Below, in pieces: positions 19,718 through 33,100 of a stretch of 64,000 nt of DNA. A program made the position numbers and the translations under genes. This DNA comes from Vigna angularis (taxonomy: Eukaryota > Streptophyta > Magnoliopsida > Fabales > Fabaceae). The notes below the pieces were generated by a model, which searched no databases, was not told the origin of the DNA, and saw only the letters and a list, made by a program, of their open reading frames with translations. Position 1 is the stretch's first letter, and each line of letters begins with the position of its first letter. The stretch covers positions 16,743,388-16,807,387 of the forward strand of contig NC_068980.1 of NCBI RefSeq assembly GCF_016808095.1. Reading direction: 5' to 3'.

Positions 19718-22220
19718 ATGTAGGAGGCAATTCGAACTAGAAGCAAGAAAACCTCGGGACCTCTTCTTGAAGGTTTAGACGAGAGTAGACGGAGGAGAAG
19801 AATCCGTACATCTAGAGAACTTTTTCCTCCTCCGGAAATCCTTTTACAACCTTCACCCCAAGGTTCTTACCATAGCACTGAGGAGATGGAGAATAATAAT
19901 GTCAGACGGACTCTTGCAGATTACACTAATGTGGTTGGACCTCAACATTTCAATAACATACAAGACCGAGGGTCAATGCAGCTAACATGGAGATAAAACC
20001 GGCATTAATCCAACTGGTTAAGAGTAACCAATTTAATGGGTTGTTGCATGAAAGCCCATATGAGCACCTCACAACATTTAATGAAATTTGCAATACAATG
20101 AAGATAAATGGGGTGCCTGACGAAACAATCAAACTTAGCCTGTTTCCATTCTCATTGGGACGCAACGCTAAGCTTTGGTTGAATTCTTTTCCAAAAGGGA
20201 GCTTTACAGAGTGGGAAGATGTAGTGACAAAGTTCTTGAACAAATACTTCCCACAGTCCAAGGTAAATAAAGGAAAGAAGGAGATATCATCTTTTAAGCA
20301 AGGCATGGAGGAATTACTAGGTCATGCATGGGATAGATACAAAAGCTTATTAAGAAAGACTCCCACGCATGGATTTGACGAAGTGGAAGTAGTCCTATTC
20401 TTCCTTGGAGGACTTGGTTCACAAACCAAGTTGATGCTAGATGCCTCAGTTGGAGGCAATATCAAATGGAAGACTCTAGAGGAAGCCACGAAAATAATTG
20501 AAAACATGGCTACTGATGGTAATGAGCTGAATGGTGAAAGAGGAGCTCCTATTCAACAAAAAGGAGTTCTACAGTTACAATCCAATGATGCCTTGTTAGC
20601 TTAGAACAAGATAATAACTTAACAATTGGAGAATCTCACAAAGGCACTTGCACAATTGCCAAAAGAGTTAAAGACTGTTGCACAGATTCAACCACAGATG
20701 TGTGAATTATGTGGTGGTGACCATATCAATCGTCAATGCGCCTTTCCAGTGGAAGCTTTAGAGGATGTTAACTTCATGGCCAATCAATTTTCGCACCGTC
20801 AGGGGAATTTCAATCAAGGGTGGAAACCACACCCAAGTATTGGTCAAGGACAAAGTGGGAAAACTGGACAATCAGGGCAATTCAATAAGCAACAGCAACA
20901 ACCAACCTTATGGAAACAAATTGCTACACTTAATGAAAGATCAATAAGGATGGAAGAAACTCTTCAACAATTCATATAGACAACTGCATCCACTCAAAAG
21001 AGCACTGATGCTGCTATTAAGAACTTGGAGATGCAAATGGGCCAAATTACTAAGCAGTTGGAAGAAAGGCCTGGAAAAATTTTTGGGGCTAATACTGAGG
21101 TTAACCCCAGGGAAGAATGTATGGTGTTAGTGAGTCCAAATGTTGAAACAGTTGAGTTAGAAAGAAAGAAAGAAAAAGAAGAGAGAAAAAAGAGAGAAAA
21201 AAGAGAGAAAAAGAAAAAGAAGAGAGAATAGAAAAAGAAGAGATAAGAGAGATAAAGAGTGAAGACATTCTTCCTTTTCCAACAGATCATGAGAAACAAT
21301 TTGATTTTACAAAAATTTTTAAGATGTTGGATGATGATGTACCTTTTAAGGAGGTATTACAGCACATTGCAGTTTATACAAAGCCTGAGGAAGAAGTCTC
21401 TACAAAGAAAAGGCGTAGAGATGATGAGACAAATAAGTATAAAGCTGTTAAAAAGAAGTCATTCCCTCCAAAAGCAAAAGATCCAGGAGGTTTCTCCATT
21501 CCATGCGCTATAGGGAAGAAAAGGATAAAGAAGGCTTTACTTGATTTAGGATCAAGTGTTAACTTGATGCCTTATTCCTTACTTGAGCAGATTGGTGATC
21601 TTGATGTGAAGCCTATAAAGATTAATTTATTAATGGCAGATGGATCCTCAAAGAATCCCTATGATATAGCAGAGGATGTTATAGTTTGTGTAGGCAAACT
21701 ATAGTTCTTGGTAGACTTTTTGGTGATGGAAATGGAGGATGAAAGGATACGCATTATTCTAGGAAGACCGTTTATGAAAACGGCCAAAGTCATCATTGAT
21801 GTGGATGAAGGCATAGTGGTATTCAAAGACCGAGAAGAAAAAGTTGTTGTAGATGTCTTCAAAGAAGAAGAGCAGATGCAGGAGAAAGACGCTAGTCATA
21901 AAGCTACATATCAAGATGTACTCATGACTAGCCATCAAGATGAAAAGCCAAAGGTGAAAGGTAAACATTGTTTTTTGTTTCAGGTACAAGAAGAAGAAAA
22001 GATTGGGAAAGGAAGAAAGGTCCATGATGACTTGATGCAAGAACGACTCCAACTTGGTAAACCTGTGAAATTCAAAAACAAGTTGTGGGTTGTGAAAGAT
22101 TACAAAGAAAAGGAGATGATAGAGATAGAGTCTCCACATTCCAGAAGAGTCAGAAAAGTGGACCGGAAGCAGTTGATGAGTTGGTGTGATATAAACATCA
22201 ACCATGAAGATGGAACATGA
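19718..22220 (+). pseudogene. Element A gag-protease with integrase-tail-like end
   Basis: Collinear with the gag-protease of B but decayed. There is a TAG at the second codon (19721-19723, CAG in B and D), a frameshift near 19960, a TAG and a TAA near 20602-20622, TAG at 20977-20979, a stop ending the Lys/Glu tract near 21229, and TAG at 21702-21704. Intact stretches show the capsid domain (19987-20500), a zinc knuckle CELCGGDHINRQC near 20702-20740, protease with LLDLGSSVNLMP (about 21537-21575) and IILGRPFM (about 21750), and the integrase-C-terminus-like tail ending SRRVRKVDRKQLMSW. No RT, RNase H or integrase core lies between protease and tail. Confidence 0.85.
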
Positions 22221-22354
22221 ACTTTATTGGGTCAAGCTAGTGACGTTAAAAGAGCGCTTGCTGGAAGACATTCTAGTGATTTGAGGACAATTTTTCTTTT
22301 GTTTTTATTTCGGTTTTATAAATTTGGACATTACTTCTGTAAATTTTTGGGTAT

Positions 22355-22428
22355 AGCATCTACTGAAGGATGCTAGGTGGTTAAGTATCTACTGAAAGAT
22401 ACTAGGTTTGACACCTACTGATGGGTGT
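22355..22428 (+). other. TACTGAWG hairpin array, element A
   Basis: Three hairpins: 22355-22374 (AGCATC/GATGCT), 22384-22403 (AGTATC/GATACT, loop TACTGAAA) and 22411-22428 (ACACC/GGTGT). They sit between the two GACGTTAAA blocks (about 22236-22275 and 22453-22490). Confidence 0.8.
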
Positions 22429-22639
22429 TGGTGGATGTTTGGGTCAGGCTCGCGACGTTAAACAAGTGCTACCTGGGAGGCAACCCAGTTGATTGATTTT
22501 ATCTGTATTGTTTGTTTTGATTCTGCTTTAGTTGCATAATAGGGATTTGGATGCATGAGTGATCTGAGAATTTAATTGCAGGGAGCAAGTGAAGGGCATG
22601 AGTAGGAGGCACCTAGGTTAAGCTAGGAAGAAGAAGAGC

Positions 22640-22951
22640 ACTTCACGAAAGCGCCGCTGAGCTGTAGTGTCGCAGATGGGCTTAGGTTGCCCCTTAGCGG
22701 AACCCAAGCCCATTAGGGTATTTTTATACCCTAAGTCGCGCCTTGGCCTCTCTTTTCGGATTCTTCTCTGCACACACACTCCTACATACTTTTCCAAAGG
22801 TTCTCTACAATTTTCCCTTCATTCCTCTTAAGAAAATCTCATTTCCACTCACTTTCTCACTAGTTTTCCATCTAAGTTTGGGGTTGGGAGAGAGCATCAT
22901 TGTTCTTCACAAATTGAAAGCATTTTCTACTCATTTAGCATCTCCACTCAA
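22640..22951 (+). promoter_or_regulatory. Predicted internal promoter and first exon of env-like gene, element A
   Basis: A dyad remnant near 22650-22670 and GGGCTTAGG at 22678-22686 come first. The inverted repeat TTAGGGTAT-TTTT-ATACCCTAA at 22713-22734 contains a TATA-like core. After it come a pyrimidine-rich leader and AAGTTTGGGGTTG (22874-22886), ending at CACTCAA|GTAAGT. Confidence 0.5.
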
Positions 22952-23367
22952 GTAAGTCAAGCATTTTTCATTTTAGGGTTCTTGAGCATGAATTTGATTA
23001 TTGAAGCATGAAATTTTTAGGGGTTTTGATTCCTATGCATGATTTGATGAATTAATTAATGTTTGAACCGATTGAACTGATTGATTTTGATCTGGAAGCA
23101 TGAAAATTGTGTTTGGGTGGAGTTAGGAAAATTCAAAAGATGTTTTTCAAAAATCTGCAGAATCACCGCTCAGGGGTAAATTGCCGCTGAGCGGCTCTCT
23201 AACAGATTTGAAATTTTTGCTGAATTGTGTACTGGATTGACGCACTAGTAGCGCTAAGGGGTGATTTTGACCCTCAGCGGTGGTTTAGCTTGGAAATAGG
23301 GTGTTGTTTGTGGTTTACTAATGATTAACAACATGTTTTGTGGTTTTGTAGTCTGTGTTTGATGTAG
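22952..23367 (+). other. Predicted 5' UTR intron of env-like gene, element A
   Basis: 416 bp from GTAAGT to TTTGATGTAG, ending 2 bases before the ATG. It matches the introns of C and E in length and boundaries. Confidence 0.6.
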
Positions 23368-23369
23368 GA

Positions 23370-23707
23370 ATGGCATCCTCTTTTGGCAAAAGAATGAAGA
23401 CCATGGCATCCAAAAGGAAAGAAAAGGAACCAGAACAGCCCCACTCTAGTAGGTTCCTATCTCGCAAACATGAGAAGCATTTTAAGGTGGTCCAAGATAG
23501 GAGGCTTCTTATGGAGAGGAAAGTTGGAACGATACCTAACTTTGCTCCTCAGTTTGGAGAGCAACTGTTGGGAAGGAATTGGGGGAAGCTAGCCACATAC
23601 CCATCACTAGCCAATATAGCTGTGGTGAAAGAATTTTACACCAATGCAAGGAAAATTGGTGATTATTCGGCTGAGGATTACCTAGGTTATGTCAGAGGCC
23701 ACACTAT
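23370..23707 (+). pseudogene. Element A env-like ORF, 5' part (split by CACTA)
   Basis: Starts ATGGCATCC and matches the N-terminal 112 residues of the C env-like protein (LSRKHEKHFKVVQDRRLLMERKVG, VVKEFYTNARKIGD). It is broken after YVRGHT by the CACTA insertion and continues in phase at 36703. The apparent extension of the frame to 23774 is CACTA terminal sequence. Confidence 0.88.
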
Positions 23708-24050
23708 CACTACAAAAAAGAAGGGCATTACCGAAGGTCAGAAGCCCTCGGAAACAGCCAAAAACCGTCGGTAGAAGGTACTTACCGAAGGCTTATCGAC
23801 GGCCAAGGAGCCCTCGGTAAATCCCTTGTCGCTAAAATTTACCGAGAGCCTTTGCCCTTCGGTAATTACCGAGGGCCAAAAGCCTTTGGTAATTACCGAA
23901 GGGCAGTAGCCTTCGGTAATTACCGAAGGGCAGCAGCCTTCGGTAATTTCCGAAGGGCAAAAGCCCTCGGTAATTTCCGAAGGGCAGAGGCCTTCGGTAA
24001 GTGTCGAACGTGGGAATTTACCGAAGGGCAAAAGCCTTCGGTAAATTCGA
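23708..24050. repeat. CACTA left terminus and subterminal palindrome repeats
   Basis: The terminal CACTAC is followed by many TACCGAAGG/CCTTCGGTA motifs. At 23864-23998 there are five direct copies of a 27-bp unit, each itself an inverted repeat (TACCGAAGGG...CCTTCGGT). In this superfamily such subterminal motifs bind the accessory protein. The ORF across it (minus 23738-24121) encodes only the repeat. Confidence 0.85.
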
Positions 24051-24398
24051 AGGAAATGAAAGGGACAATTCTGTTGTGGCGAAACCAACAACATATAACA
24101 TACTTGCATAACAGTTTTCAATCACAAACAGACCTGCTAAACAGTTTTCAAGCACATACAGACCTACATAATGTGCATCTGAAAGATGTAATCATTGATC
24201 AATATCCATAGAAAATACAGTAATCTATAGAATATCCATTAATCCATAGAACATGTATTTATAGTTAAAACATAAAACAATCAATCTTAATGATGTTCTA
24301 ACATTCAAAGTCACCAAGTTCATCTAACATCGAAATTATCTAAACTCCAAATGTTCTAATATCCAAATGTTTCTATAACAAGTAATAAGAAAATGAAA

Positions 24399-26279
24399 CT
24401 AATAATGTACATAGTTATCATCAGAATGATCTTCATCATCCTGCTCCTCTATTGATGGTTGGACTGGTGTGGGTTGGACTGCTGTGGGTTGGACTGATGA
24501 GGGTTGGACTGATGAGGGCTGCTGAGGGACAGCGGGTGACGAGGAGGGTTGTGGCTGGGTCGGAGGGATAACTAATTCATCCTGTGAAGTAGCAGGCAAC
24601 ACTCTCATGACCAGGGCCTTGAAGTTTGTAAACTCTGCTCTCAAATCAGTGATTTCCTGGTCACGTTGCTGCAGTGCCTGCATGAGGCGGAGAACGACCT
24701 CGTCAAGAGTAGTGGTGGAAGAAGAAGGTTGGTGCTTCAGAGTACCTCCTCTCGATGTTGTATAGTTTGCAGCAAGTTGTCCTGCACCGTACACTCGTCC
24801 CTTTTTCTTCCCACCAACGATGTCGATCCAGCACTGTGTCCTACGGATGTCATCTTCTGCATTATTGGCATCATCCAGTGTAGGAGCTGACTCATGTTCA
24901 GATCTAACCTGTGAAAGTCTCATAGAAAATTCTTCCTGTTGAAACATTAAAAGCAATGTTAGGGAATGATAGAATAACTTAAATGAAAAATTAGTAATAG
25001 TAATAGTAATAGTAATAGTGTTATTTGCTTACATGAGTCTTCTGAGATCTTTCATCAACGAATTGATTAGTGCCCTTCCTTACATGAGTCTGTGCAAAGA
25101 CCTCATCAACATGGACCGCCCGTCCCAGAGCTTGTGCCTGTAACATAATTTAGAATTACAAGTGTATGTATGAAATAAATACATAACTTATATATGAAAG
25201 AAAAAGTTATGTAATGAAATTATACCATACGAATGGCATGCTCATGAATGGTGATCGACCCACCAGTATGCAGGGTGCCACCCCTTTCAGATGCTCTGTT
25301 CCTCTGGGCTTTGGCACATTTATTGCGAAACTCTACTGTATTCCAATGAGCCAGTAAAGAGTTCCAAATTATTTCACCCAGCCAGTAAGGGCGCTGTCCT
25401 TCATTGCGGGCATCCCTAAACATCTCTGACAGTCGATGAGATGCTTTCATGTGGAAATTTCTGCGTATCTGACTTTCATGTTCAGGTTTCCACTGCACCT
25501 TCATCTGTAACATTAAAGAGAACAAACATTGATTACAGAACATAGTAAAATAAGAGGGACAATTAGTTAAATACATTGTTCACCTGAAAGCGCTGCCAGA
25601 AGGGCTTTTTGTCGTCATCAGGAATTGCTCCCCAAGTAGGCCATGGACTTAGAAACTGTTGCTTAATTGAACGTGTGATGGCCTGGGAAGCAACCCTTGA
25701 TGGAATAAACCTGCAGGATAAAAGTCAAACATCTCTTACAGTAGGGGCGGATCAAGACCTTACATCAAATTATATCAAGAGATTAAAAACTTACCCTTTA
25801 CCATACGGCTCAATCCATGGTTGATCATGGAGGGACGGATCAAGACCTTCACCATCACCATCACCACTTGAATCTTGATCAATAGATGGTCTGACAGTGT
25901 CAGAAGGCGGTATAACAGATGAGGAAGGTATAGAAGTAGGGTCAGGGTCAGGGACAGGAGTGGGGGTTATAACCACAGGGGGAGGAGTGGGGGTTATAAT
26001 TACAGGAGGAGGAAGAGGGTCTGTTGCAGGAGTAGTAGAAGGGTGTACTACAGGGGTAGGAGTAGGGTCTACTGAAGGTGTAGGAGTAGGGTCTACTGCA
26101 GGTGTAGGAGGCTGTACTGTAGGGGTAGGAGGAGGCCCCACAGATGATGTACTGCCGGCAGCAGTGGTAGGTAGTCTAGCAGGCACCCTAAGTACATACT
26201 TTGGTGCCTGCCGTTGCCTCTTTCTAGGCCTTCCAACTCCCTTTCCTTTATCAGGACGTTCTGAACCTTGTCCTGTCAT
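24399..26279 (-). CDS. CACTA accessory protein, Transposase_24/Ptta type, five exons
   Basis: Predicted exons on the minus strand: 26279-25795, 25710-25584, 25504-25226, 25137-25033, 24935-24399. Every junction has GT/AG, and the total of 1533 nt gives 510 codons plus stop with no internal stop. The N-terminus is basic (GRPRKRQRQAPKY), followed by a Pro/Thr/Val-rich repeat region (about 55-130). The conserved core has WPTWGAIPDDDKKPFWQRFQ, YWLGEIIW and RTQCWIDIVGGKKKGRVYG. A coiled-coil-like segment (LRLMQALQQRDQEITDLRAEF) and an acidic end follow. By family, it would bind subterminal repeats and assist the transposase. The spliced frame is my reconstruction. Confidence 0.8.
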
Positions 26280-26446
26280 TACTGCATTGAAATGGTTACA
26301 AATAAAGTGAAAAAATAGAAATGATTAACGAAGGATGAATGGTTTTTAAAGTAAATGTATAAATAATTGCATAGAACTTTTAAGATGGTATTTTAGATAA
26401 CTCTATTGAAATGACAGTTCAATTTGCTACAATGGATGTCCAACAT

Positions 26447-26561
26447 TCAATCGTCGTCATCATGATCTTCATCTTCATCTTCTTCTTCATCATCCTCTTT
26501 ATCATCATCATCTTCGTCTTCTTCTTCGTCGTCGTCATCATCATCATCATCATCTTCTTCT

Positions 26562-26595
<34 letters not shown>

Positions 26596-29500
26596 GTTCT
26601 TCATCACCTTGTATTGTTGCTTGTAATTCATCTCCATCACCATCAGGGTCGACCAATGCGGTTATACGTTCAACTTCAATAACTTCTTGTGGTTGTGACA
26701 TTTGGTCAAGTTGGTAGGCAACATCTTCCTCAACCTCATTTGAGTCAATGCGACCTCTAGGCTTGGTTTGTATTGCTACGGCCCAACCACGCTTGTCAAT
26801 ATTGCGGAATGGTGGATATGGCACATAATAAACTTGTCTGACATTAGTTGGTAGAATGAAAGGATCAAACGGTCCATATCTTAATCTCTGGTTGAGTTCG
26901 ACAATATTAAAGCGTGGATCGACTCTAGTACCAGCTCTAGAAGGATCAAACCATTGACAATAAAAAAGTACTACTCTGTTTGGAGAAGTAGTGCTGTTGT
27001 ACTCTAACTCATATATTTTATGAATGATGCCGTAGAAATCATCATAAGAACCCTCTGTTAGGCCCTTCACATACACACCACAATTTGATGTTTTCTTTCC
27101 TTTAGACCATTCATGTGTATGGAATTTGTAACCATTGGTGAAGTAAGTGTGCCATTCTTTGAGACATCTCATTGGCCAATTCGAGAGATGTCTTAACTCT
27201 TGAACCGTGGGAGTTAATGCCTGATTAAAAACCTACAAAGGTATTAACAAAATTATAAAAGCAAGAGTCAAATTAACCGTGCTCTAAATGTAGGAAAAAG
27301 AGCGGACCTGATTTCTAAACCAATGGGGAAACTCTGAGTCTATTCTAGCAGAAGTATTTCCTTCTACGACTTGCTCAGCCACAATAAATGAGCTGGTACA
27401 AATGAAATTCATTATTGTATAACAATTAAAGAAGTTACTAAGATAAGAGATGGATGATGACATACTCAAGGTACGACTTTACTTCACTGCAATTGATCAA
27501 GACATGGACATGAGCAGAGTTGAATTCAGCATCAGTTAACCAATGAGTGAATTCTTTCCCTGTGTGACGGCATGTTTGTCGGAAAACTGATAATGCACCT
27601 TCACGTGGTTCAACTTGCCATTGCATTTCATTTCTGACATGAGTGGGGGACAACATGAAGTTTTTTAAATAATGTGAACAAAAATACGTTGTCTCTCTGT
27701 GCAAGTAAGCTGCACAAATTGAGCCTTCTACTCTAGCTTTATTTTTAACTGAACGTTTGGATTCTCCCATAAACCTTTCAAATGGATACATCCACCTGTA
27801 TTGCACAGGTCCCCCAAGCCAAGCTTCATATGGAAGATGAATTGGAATATGCTCCATTGAATCAAAGAATGCAGGAGGGAATATTCTTTCTAATTTGCAG
27901 AGAATAATTGGAATATTTTCATCCATCTTTTTTAGGGAATTCTCCTTTAGTGTCGTGCAACACAGATCTTTAAAGAAGTTACTGATTTCTATCAGTGGAT
28001 GTAACACGTGCATTGGCAAACAACTGAACGCAAGAGGGATGAAAGTCTCCATGAATACATGACAATCATGACTCTTCAACCCTTGAATAGTACCGTTGTG
28101 AACATTGGCACATCTGGACAAGTTAGAAGCATATCCATCTGGCATTCTAAGCTCCTTGATCCATCCACACAATATTCTTGCCTCGTCTTTTGACATGGTC
28201 TAATTTGCTTTTGGTTTAAATAATCGGCCGTTACCTTGCGCCTTCAACTCTAAGTCTTTTCGTCCACAATACAAAGGTAAATCTTTTCTTGCTTTCTCAT
28301 TATCTTTTGTTTTACCTATAACATTCATAACTGTGTTGAAGACATTGTCAAAGAAATTTTTTTCTGTGTGCATGACATCGAGGTTGTGTCTTAGCAAGTT
28401 GTCTTTCCAATAGGGAAGTTCCCAGAATATGCTTCTTTTAGTCCAATTATGGCATTCTCCAAACCCTTCTATCCTATTCTGACCAGATTCATTGACTTTT
28501 GGATAGTCTTTCACTCTTCTCCAAATGTGTGATTCAGTCAACTTCGGCGGGGGCATATCCGTTTAACCTTGCCCTTTGCGAAATGCCTTTTTGTTTCTTC
28601 TAAAGGGGTGATCAATGGGCAAGAACCGTCGATGACAGTCAAACCAACTACTTTTCCGGCCATAAGTCAATTGGAATGACTTTGTATGTTCCATGCAATG
28701 TGGACAAGCTAATCGACCATGCGTGCTCCAACCAGATAACATACCGTACGCTGGAAAGTCATTAATAGTCCACATCAAGGCTGCCCTCATAAGGAAATTT
28801 TGCCTCCTTGAAACGTCATACGTCCAAACACCATTCCATAACTTCTTCAAATCATCAATCAAAGGCTCCAAGTAAACATCAATCAATGATTTGGGATTAG
28901 ATGGACCTGGTATTATACACGATAAAAACATGTAAGGCTTTGTCATACACATCTCAGGTGGTAGATTGTATGGGGTAACTATCACGGGCCAGCATGAATA
29001 CGGTGATGCAGACGCCTGAATGTACGGGGTAAACCCATCAGAGCATAGACCAAGTCTGACGTTACGTGGTTCACTAGCAAAGGATGGATGTTTATGATTG
29101 AAGTGCTTCCAAGCTTCACCATCAGAAGGATGACGCAAAAATCCCGGAGTTTTGTTACCATCATGCCATGTCATGTGTACTGATGTTTGCATTGAAGTAA
29201 ATAATCTTTGTAATCTTGGAATTATAGGCAAGTAGAACATGGACTTTAATGGAATTGGTTTTTTTTGCCTCCGTCCAGCATGCATTGTCTGATATCGAGG
29301 TGAGCCACAAAACTTGCATTCAACCAACAATGCATCATTTTTGCCACTGTCATTGTCATAGAATAACATACATCCATTAACACAACAATCAATCCTCTTC
29401 ACATCCAATCCCAACTTTGAAACACATTTTTTGGCTTGGTAATAGTTCTTCGGCATGAAATTGTTTGGTGGTGTCAAATCTAACATCAATTTTGTATAGA

Positions 29501-30077
29501 AGTCCACTGCTTGAATGGGAACGTTCCAATTAGATTTCCCAGCCATGAGTCTAATGCACATTGACAATTTTGACTCAGATGAACCTTCAAACACAGGTAG
29601 ATTTGCCTTTGTCAGTAAATTGTAAAACCTCTGCGTCGTTTCATTTGGAGGCTCTTCATCATGACTATCGTCTGCTTCTTCAGCATGGTGACGAAGAGCA
29701 TTGTCGACCATCTCTTGCATATAGGCAAATTGATCTATCTCAGATGTATGTACAATAGTATTCGAACCTGATGCAAGCCGTTTTTCAGCTGCAGTGGAGG
29801 TTGAAGGAATTTCTTCACCATGAAATGTCCAAACCGTGTAATTAGGCATGAACCCTTTTTGGTAAAGGTGAACTTTGACGACTTCATCTTTCAAAATCCT
29901 TGTACATTCGCACTTCATGCATGGACATCGAATCCCTCCATCAAGGGCATAATATTGATATCGTCGGGCCGTCTCCACGAACTCTTCAACTCCAATGACA
30001 AAAGATTCCTTCAAACCTCTCCTTCCATTATAATAACGGTCGTACATCCATCCACGATGGTTGGGAAAATGGGCCAT
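26447..30077 (-). pseudogene. CACTA TNP2-type transposase with two nonsense codons
   Basis: Predicted exons: 30077-27466, 27392-27308, 27232-26447 (GT/AG junctions, 1160 codons in one frame). The N-terminal transposase-associated domain (about 1-90) has GWMYDR and a CPCMKC cysteine motif. The TNP2 core runs about 200-630 (CCVNGCMLFY, CKFCGSPRY, LACPHCMEHTKSF, HNLDVMHTEKN). A DUF4218-like region (KSHDCHVFMETFIP, YPFERFMG) and a DUF4216-like region ([22 protein letters not shown]) follow, then a long Glu/Asp tail coded by GAA/GAT repeats. TAA at 28563-28565 (codon 505) and TAG at 28200-28202 (codon 626) are both in frame with flanking homology continuing, so they are nonsense mutations and not introns. 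The product would cut and paste CACTA ends. Confidence 0.85.
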
Positions 30078-30137
30078 GTTCTGTGACAAGGCAAAGAATT
30101 CAAAACTTAGCCAAAACAGCAACACTCCATGTGACAT

Positions 30138-33100
30138 AAGTAATAAACCTATTACTACTCAAGCCGAACATGGAAGGCAATTTGAACACTATTGTCATAG
30201 GCATTCAATAAGGGCATGCAAAGACAAGTCCTTAGTATTGAATTGTCTTTGACATCCTAAGTGGTTGTGTATTAAATTTGGGGGAGTCAATAATCTGACA
30301 ATACTAAGTGGTTGTCTATTTTTTAGAGTACTTGCACATATTATGTACATTGTAAGTGTTTAAGGTACTTTCACCCTTCTCATTCCATTGAGAATGTGTG
30401 TAGTAGCATAGGACTTTAAAAGACTACTTAACTTAATCAAGTTGAACCCTAATAAATGAACATACAATATACAGGAACATACAATATATACACCAACATA
30501 CAACATATATATGAACATTAATTTTTATCTTTCTTTTATCTTTTAGGTTTTTGAGTTGTCAAATTTAGAGTTTAAGGTTTTTTTTGTAGTGTGAGTTCTT
30601 AATTAGCTAGGTTCTACCATTCTTAACTTGTTAGGATAATTTATTTGTAGTATATTTTCCTAGTTTAGTGCAGTTTGCAATTGTAGTAGAATTTGTTTGA
30701 GGTTTGACTAGTCATTTTTAGCTATTTCATCTACTTTTTTAGGTGCCAAGTACGCAAACTTTGAGATTTACCTAGGTCATATATTTTCCTAGTTGATAGT
30801 CTGCACCTAGGTCTAGTTTAGGAGGTCACCAAAGATTCTGGCAGCAATATAGCAGCCAGCCAGCTGGAGCAGTCATTAGGGGGTAGCCACAAACAACAGC
30901 ACATTTTGGGTTTGTTCTGGTTTTGGACTTTTGAAAACAACATTACAGGGGTGTATTTGGTTTTTATGATTTCTTTTCACTTGTATAATCATTCAAAAGT
31001 GTTTGGAACCAGAATCCCCTCCGTTTTGCCAATCCAAATTGGAAATCTAACTTTTAAATTATGAAAACTCCAAGCAAAAGGCTATCTGTACCATAAAATG
31101 TGGTTTGAAATGGTTGTTTGTCAAGTGAAATTGATCAACAGTGAGTCTATGGCAAAAGTAATGGTTCAAGCAACTTTATATGCCTAAATTTAAAGGATTC
31201 AAACTGTCAAACAACAAGGAAAACTGCCACAGTAAAATAGGATAGGTCCACTTCCTATATTGAAACAATGCTACGGTAGGAAGATGTAATTTGGTGAAAT
31301 GGTGCAAAAGTGACCAAAGGAACAGTAAAGATGAACTTTGATGCACCAAATATATGTATACAAACAACCAAACTGTGCCAAAATCTACTGAATCACACTA
31401 TGACTTGTTCAGTTCCAAATTTAAAGAAAAAATGGGAAGTCAAACTATGATTTTGCAGATTTAATGAAAATGGACCAAGGCAACAGTTCAAACAAGTTTC
31501 AAATGGTGAAAAACACTTGCACAAATGTTTAAACTGCTCTGAAATAGGCAGAGTCACCAAAACACGGTTGCAGTTGCTAAAAGTGCACAAAAATTAACTA
31601 AAACTGTTGCAGAATTGAGAAAGCAGTGCATTCAAAGCTGGATAGCTCAAATAAAGACGCAAAGAATGCCTAAAAACACTACATCTAACTACTGATAAAC
31701 AGCTAGCACAATTGAACCACCTAATACCAAACAAAGACTATAAACACGGTCCAAAAGGCATGGGAAAAGCTGTGACAGCATTGGTTTACAGAATTTTGAA
31801 TCAACTCAATTATGCTTTTGACAAATTAGTGGTTAATTTGAGTTTGTACAACTTGAAACATGTTTAAAAACTTCAAAAAAACTTGCACCAACATTTAGAC
31901 ATACAAAATCTGGTCAGAAACAATTTGCACAATATGAACCGAGAATTATATTTTAATGCAGAATTTGAAACCAGATTGTGATGAACTCAACCACTAATTC
32001 TACTATTCTGTGATGAATATGAGTTGGAATTACTTTAGACACGGTTGAAATCACTAGGAAAACTTGGACAAAGCTTGAAAACCATCAAATATAGATGAAA
32101 GGAATCAATATTTGCAATGCTACTGGACAACAATTTAATTCACTCAAGAATGTGTACTGTACTAAACTAAACTACAATTAAAACACTTAGCATGACCAAA
32201 AGATGTTGTACAAAGCTTGGGAATGAAAGGAAAATAACTGAAACAGATTTAACAATTTCAAACCAGAATCAAAATTCTACAACACCACTTAAAAAAATGA
32301 AATCAGAGTTCAAACATTGATGAGAGGTTGGTGCAGCCCATTTAAGATCAATTCTTTTTCTTCCCTCCCAAAATGTTGTTATTGGTGACAGGTTTGATGG
32401 TAACAAGTTGTTGGACAGAGACACAGGAAAGAAGATAATGTTTGTGGGGGACTCCAAAAGTAACAACATGTGGCAGTCAATCACTTGTTTGGTTGACATT
32501 GGTGATACGTGATTGATCAACAAATTAAACAGATATATGTAATGGTGACAGAGAAATGAAACTAATTGGTAGGGAAAAAACATTAATGTTAGGAAAAGTG
32601 AAGATGGGCCTATTCTAAGGAAAACAAGCATACAAAACCAATGCTTTAGTATACATACTACAATACACTTTTCCTCATAATTATTAGGATTATTATCAAT
32701 ATATATGTCAATTCAAAGGGGTTGTCCAGCAAGCAAATATGTGAAAATTGGCAACTCCTATAGCCAATTTTTGAATTCTAGGTTCTTTTTGTAGTTTGAG
32801 TTTCATATTAGCTAGGTTTTACCATTCTAAACTTGTTAGGACAGTTTCTTTGTTGTTTCATAGGATAGTTTAGTGTAGTTTGCAGATTTTGACCATTATA
32901 ATGCACTTATAGTAGACCTTTTGAGGTTTTCAGGTTTGCATTCTAGGTTCTAAGTCTAAAACCTCTTACATATTTGACAATCAGTTTCAAACAAGTGAAA
33001 ACAAAGTTTGCCAAAACTCAATGTATACAATATCATAAAACTCCAATAAACATAACTTAACATTCAAACTGCACATTCACAACATTTTAGAACAAGATAA

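Noticed and set aside
23738..24121. 127-aa minus-strand ORF with ITEGxCPS repeats
   Set aside because: It is a translation of the CACTA subterminal palindromes, not a protein gene.
26411..26643. Short ORFs of Ile/Phe or Lys/Met runs near 26500
   Set aside because: Shadows of the GAA/GAT repeat that codes for the acidic tail of the CACTA transposase.
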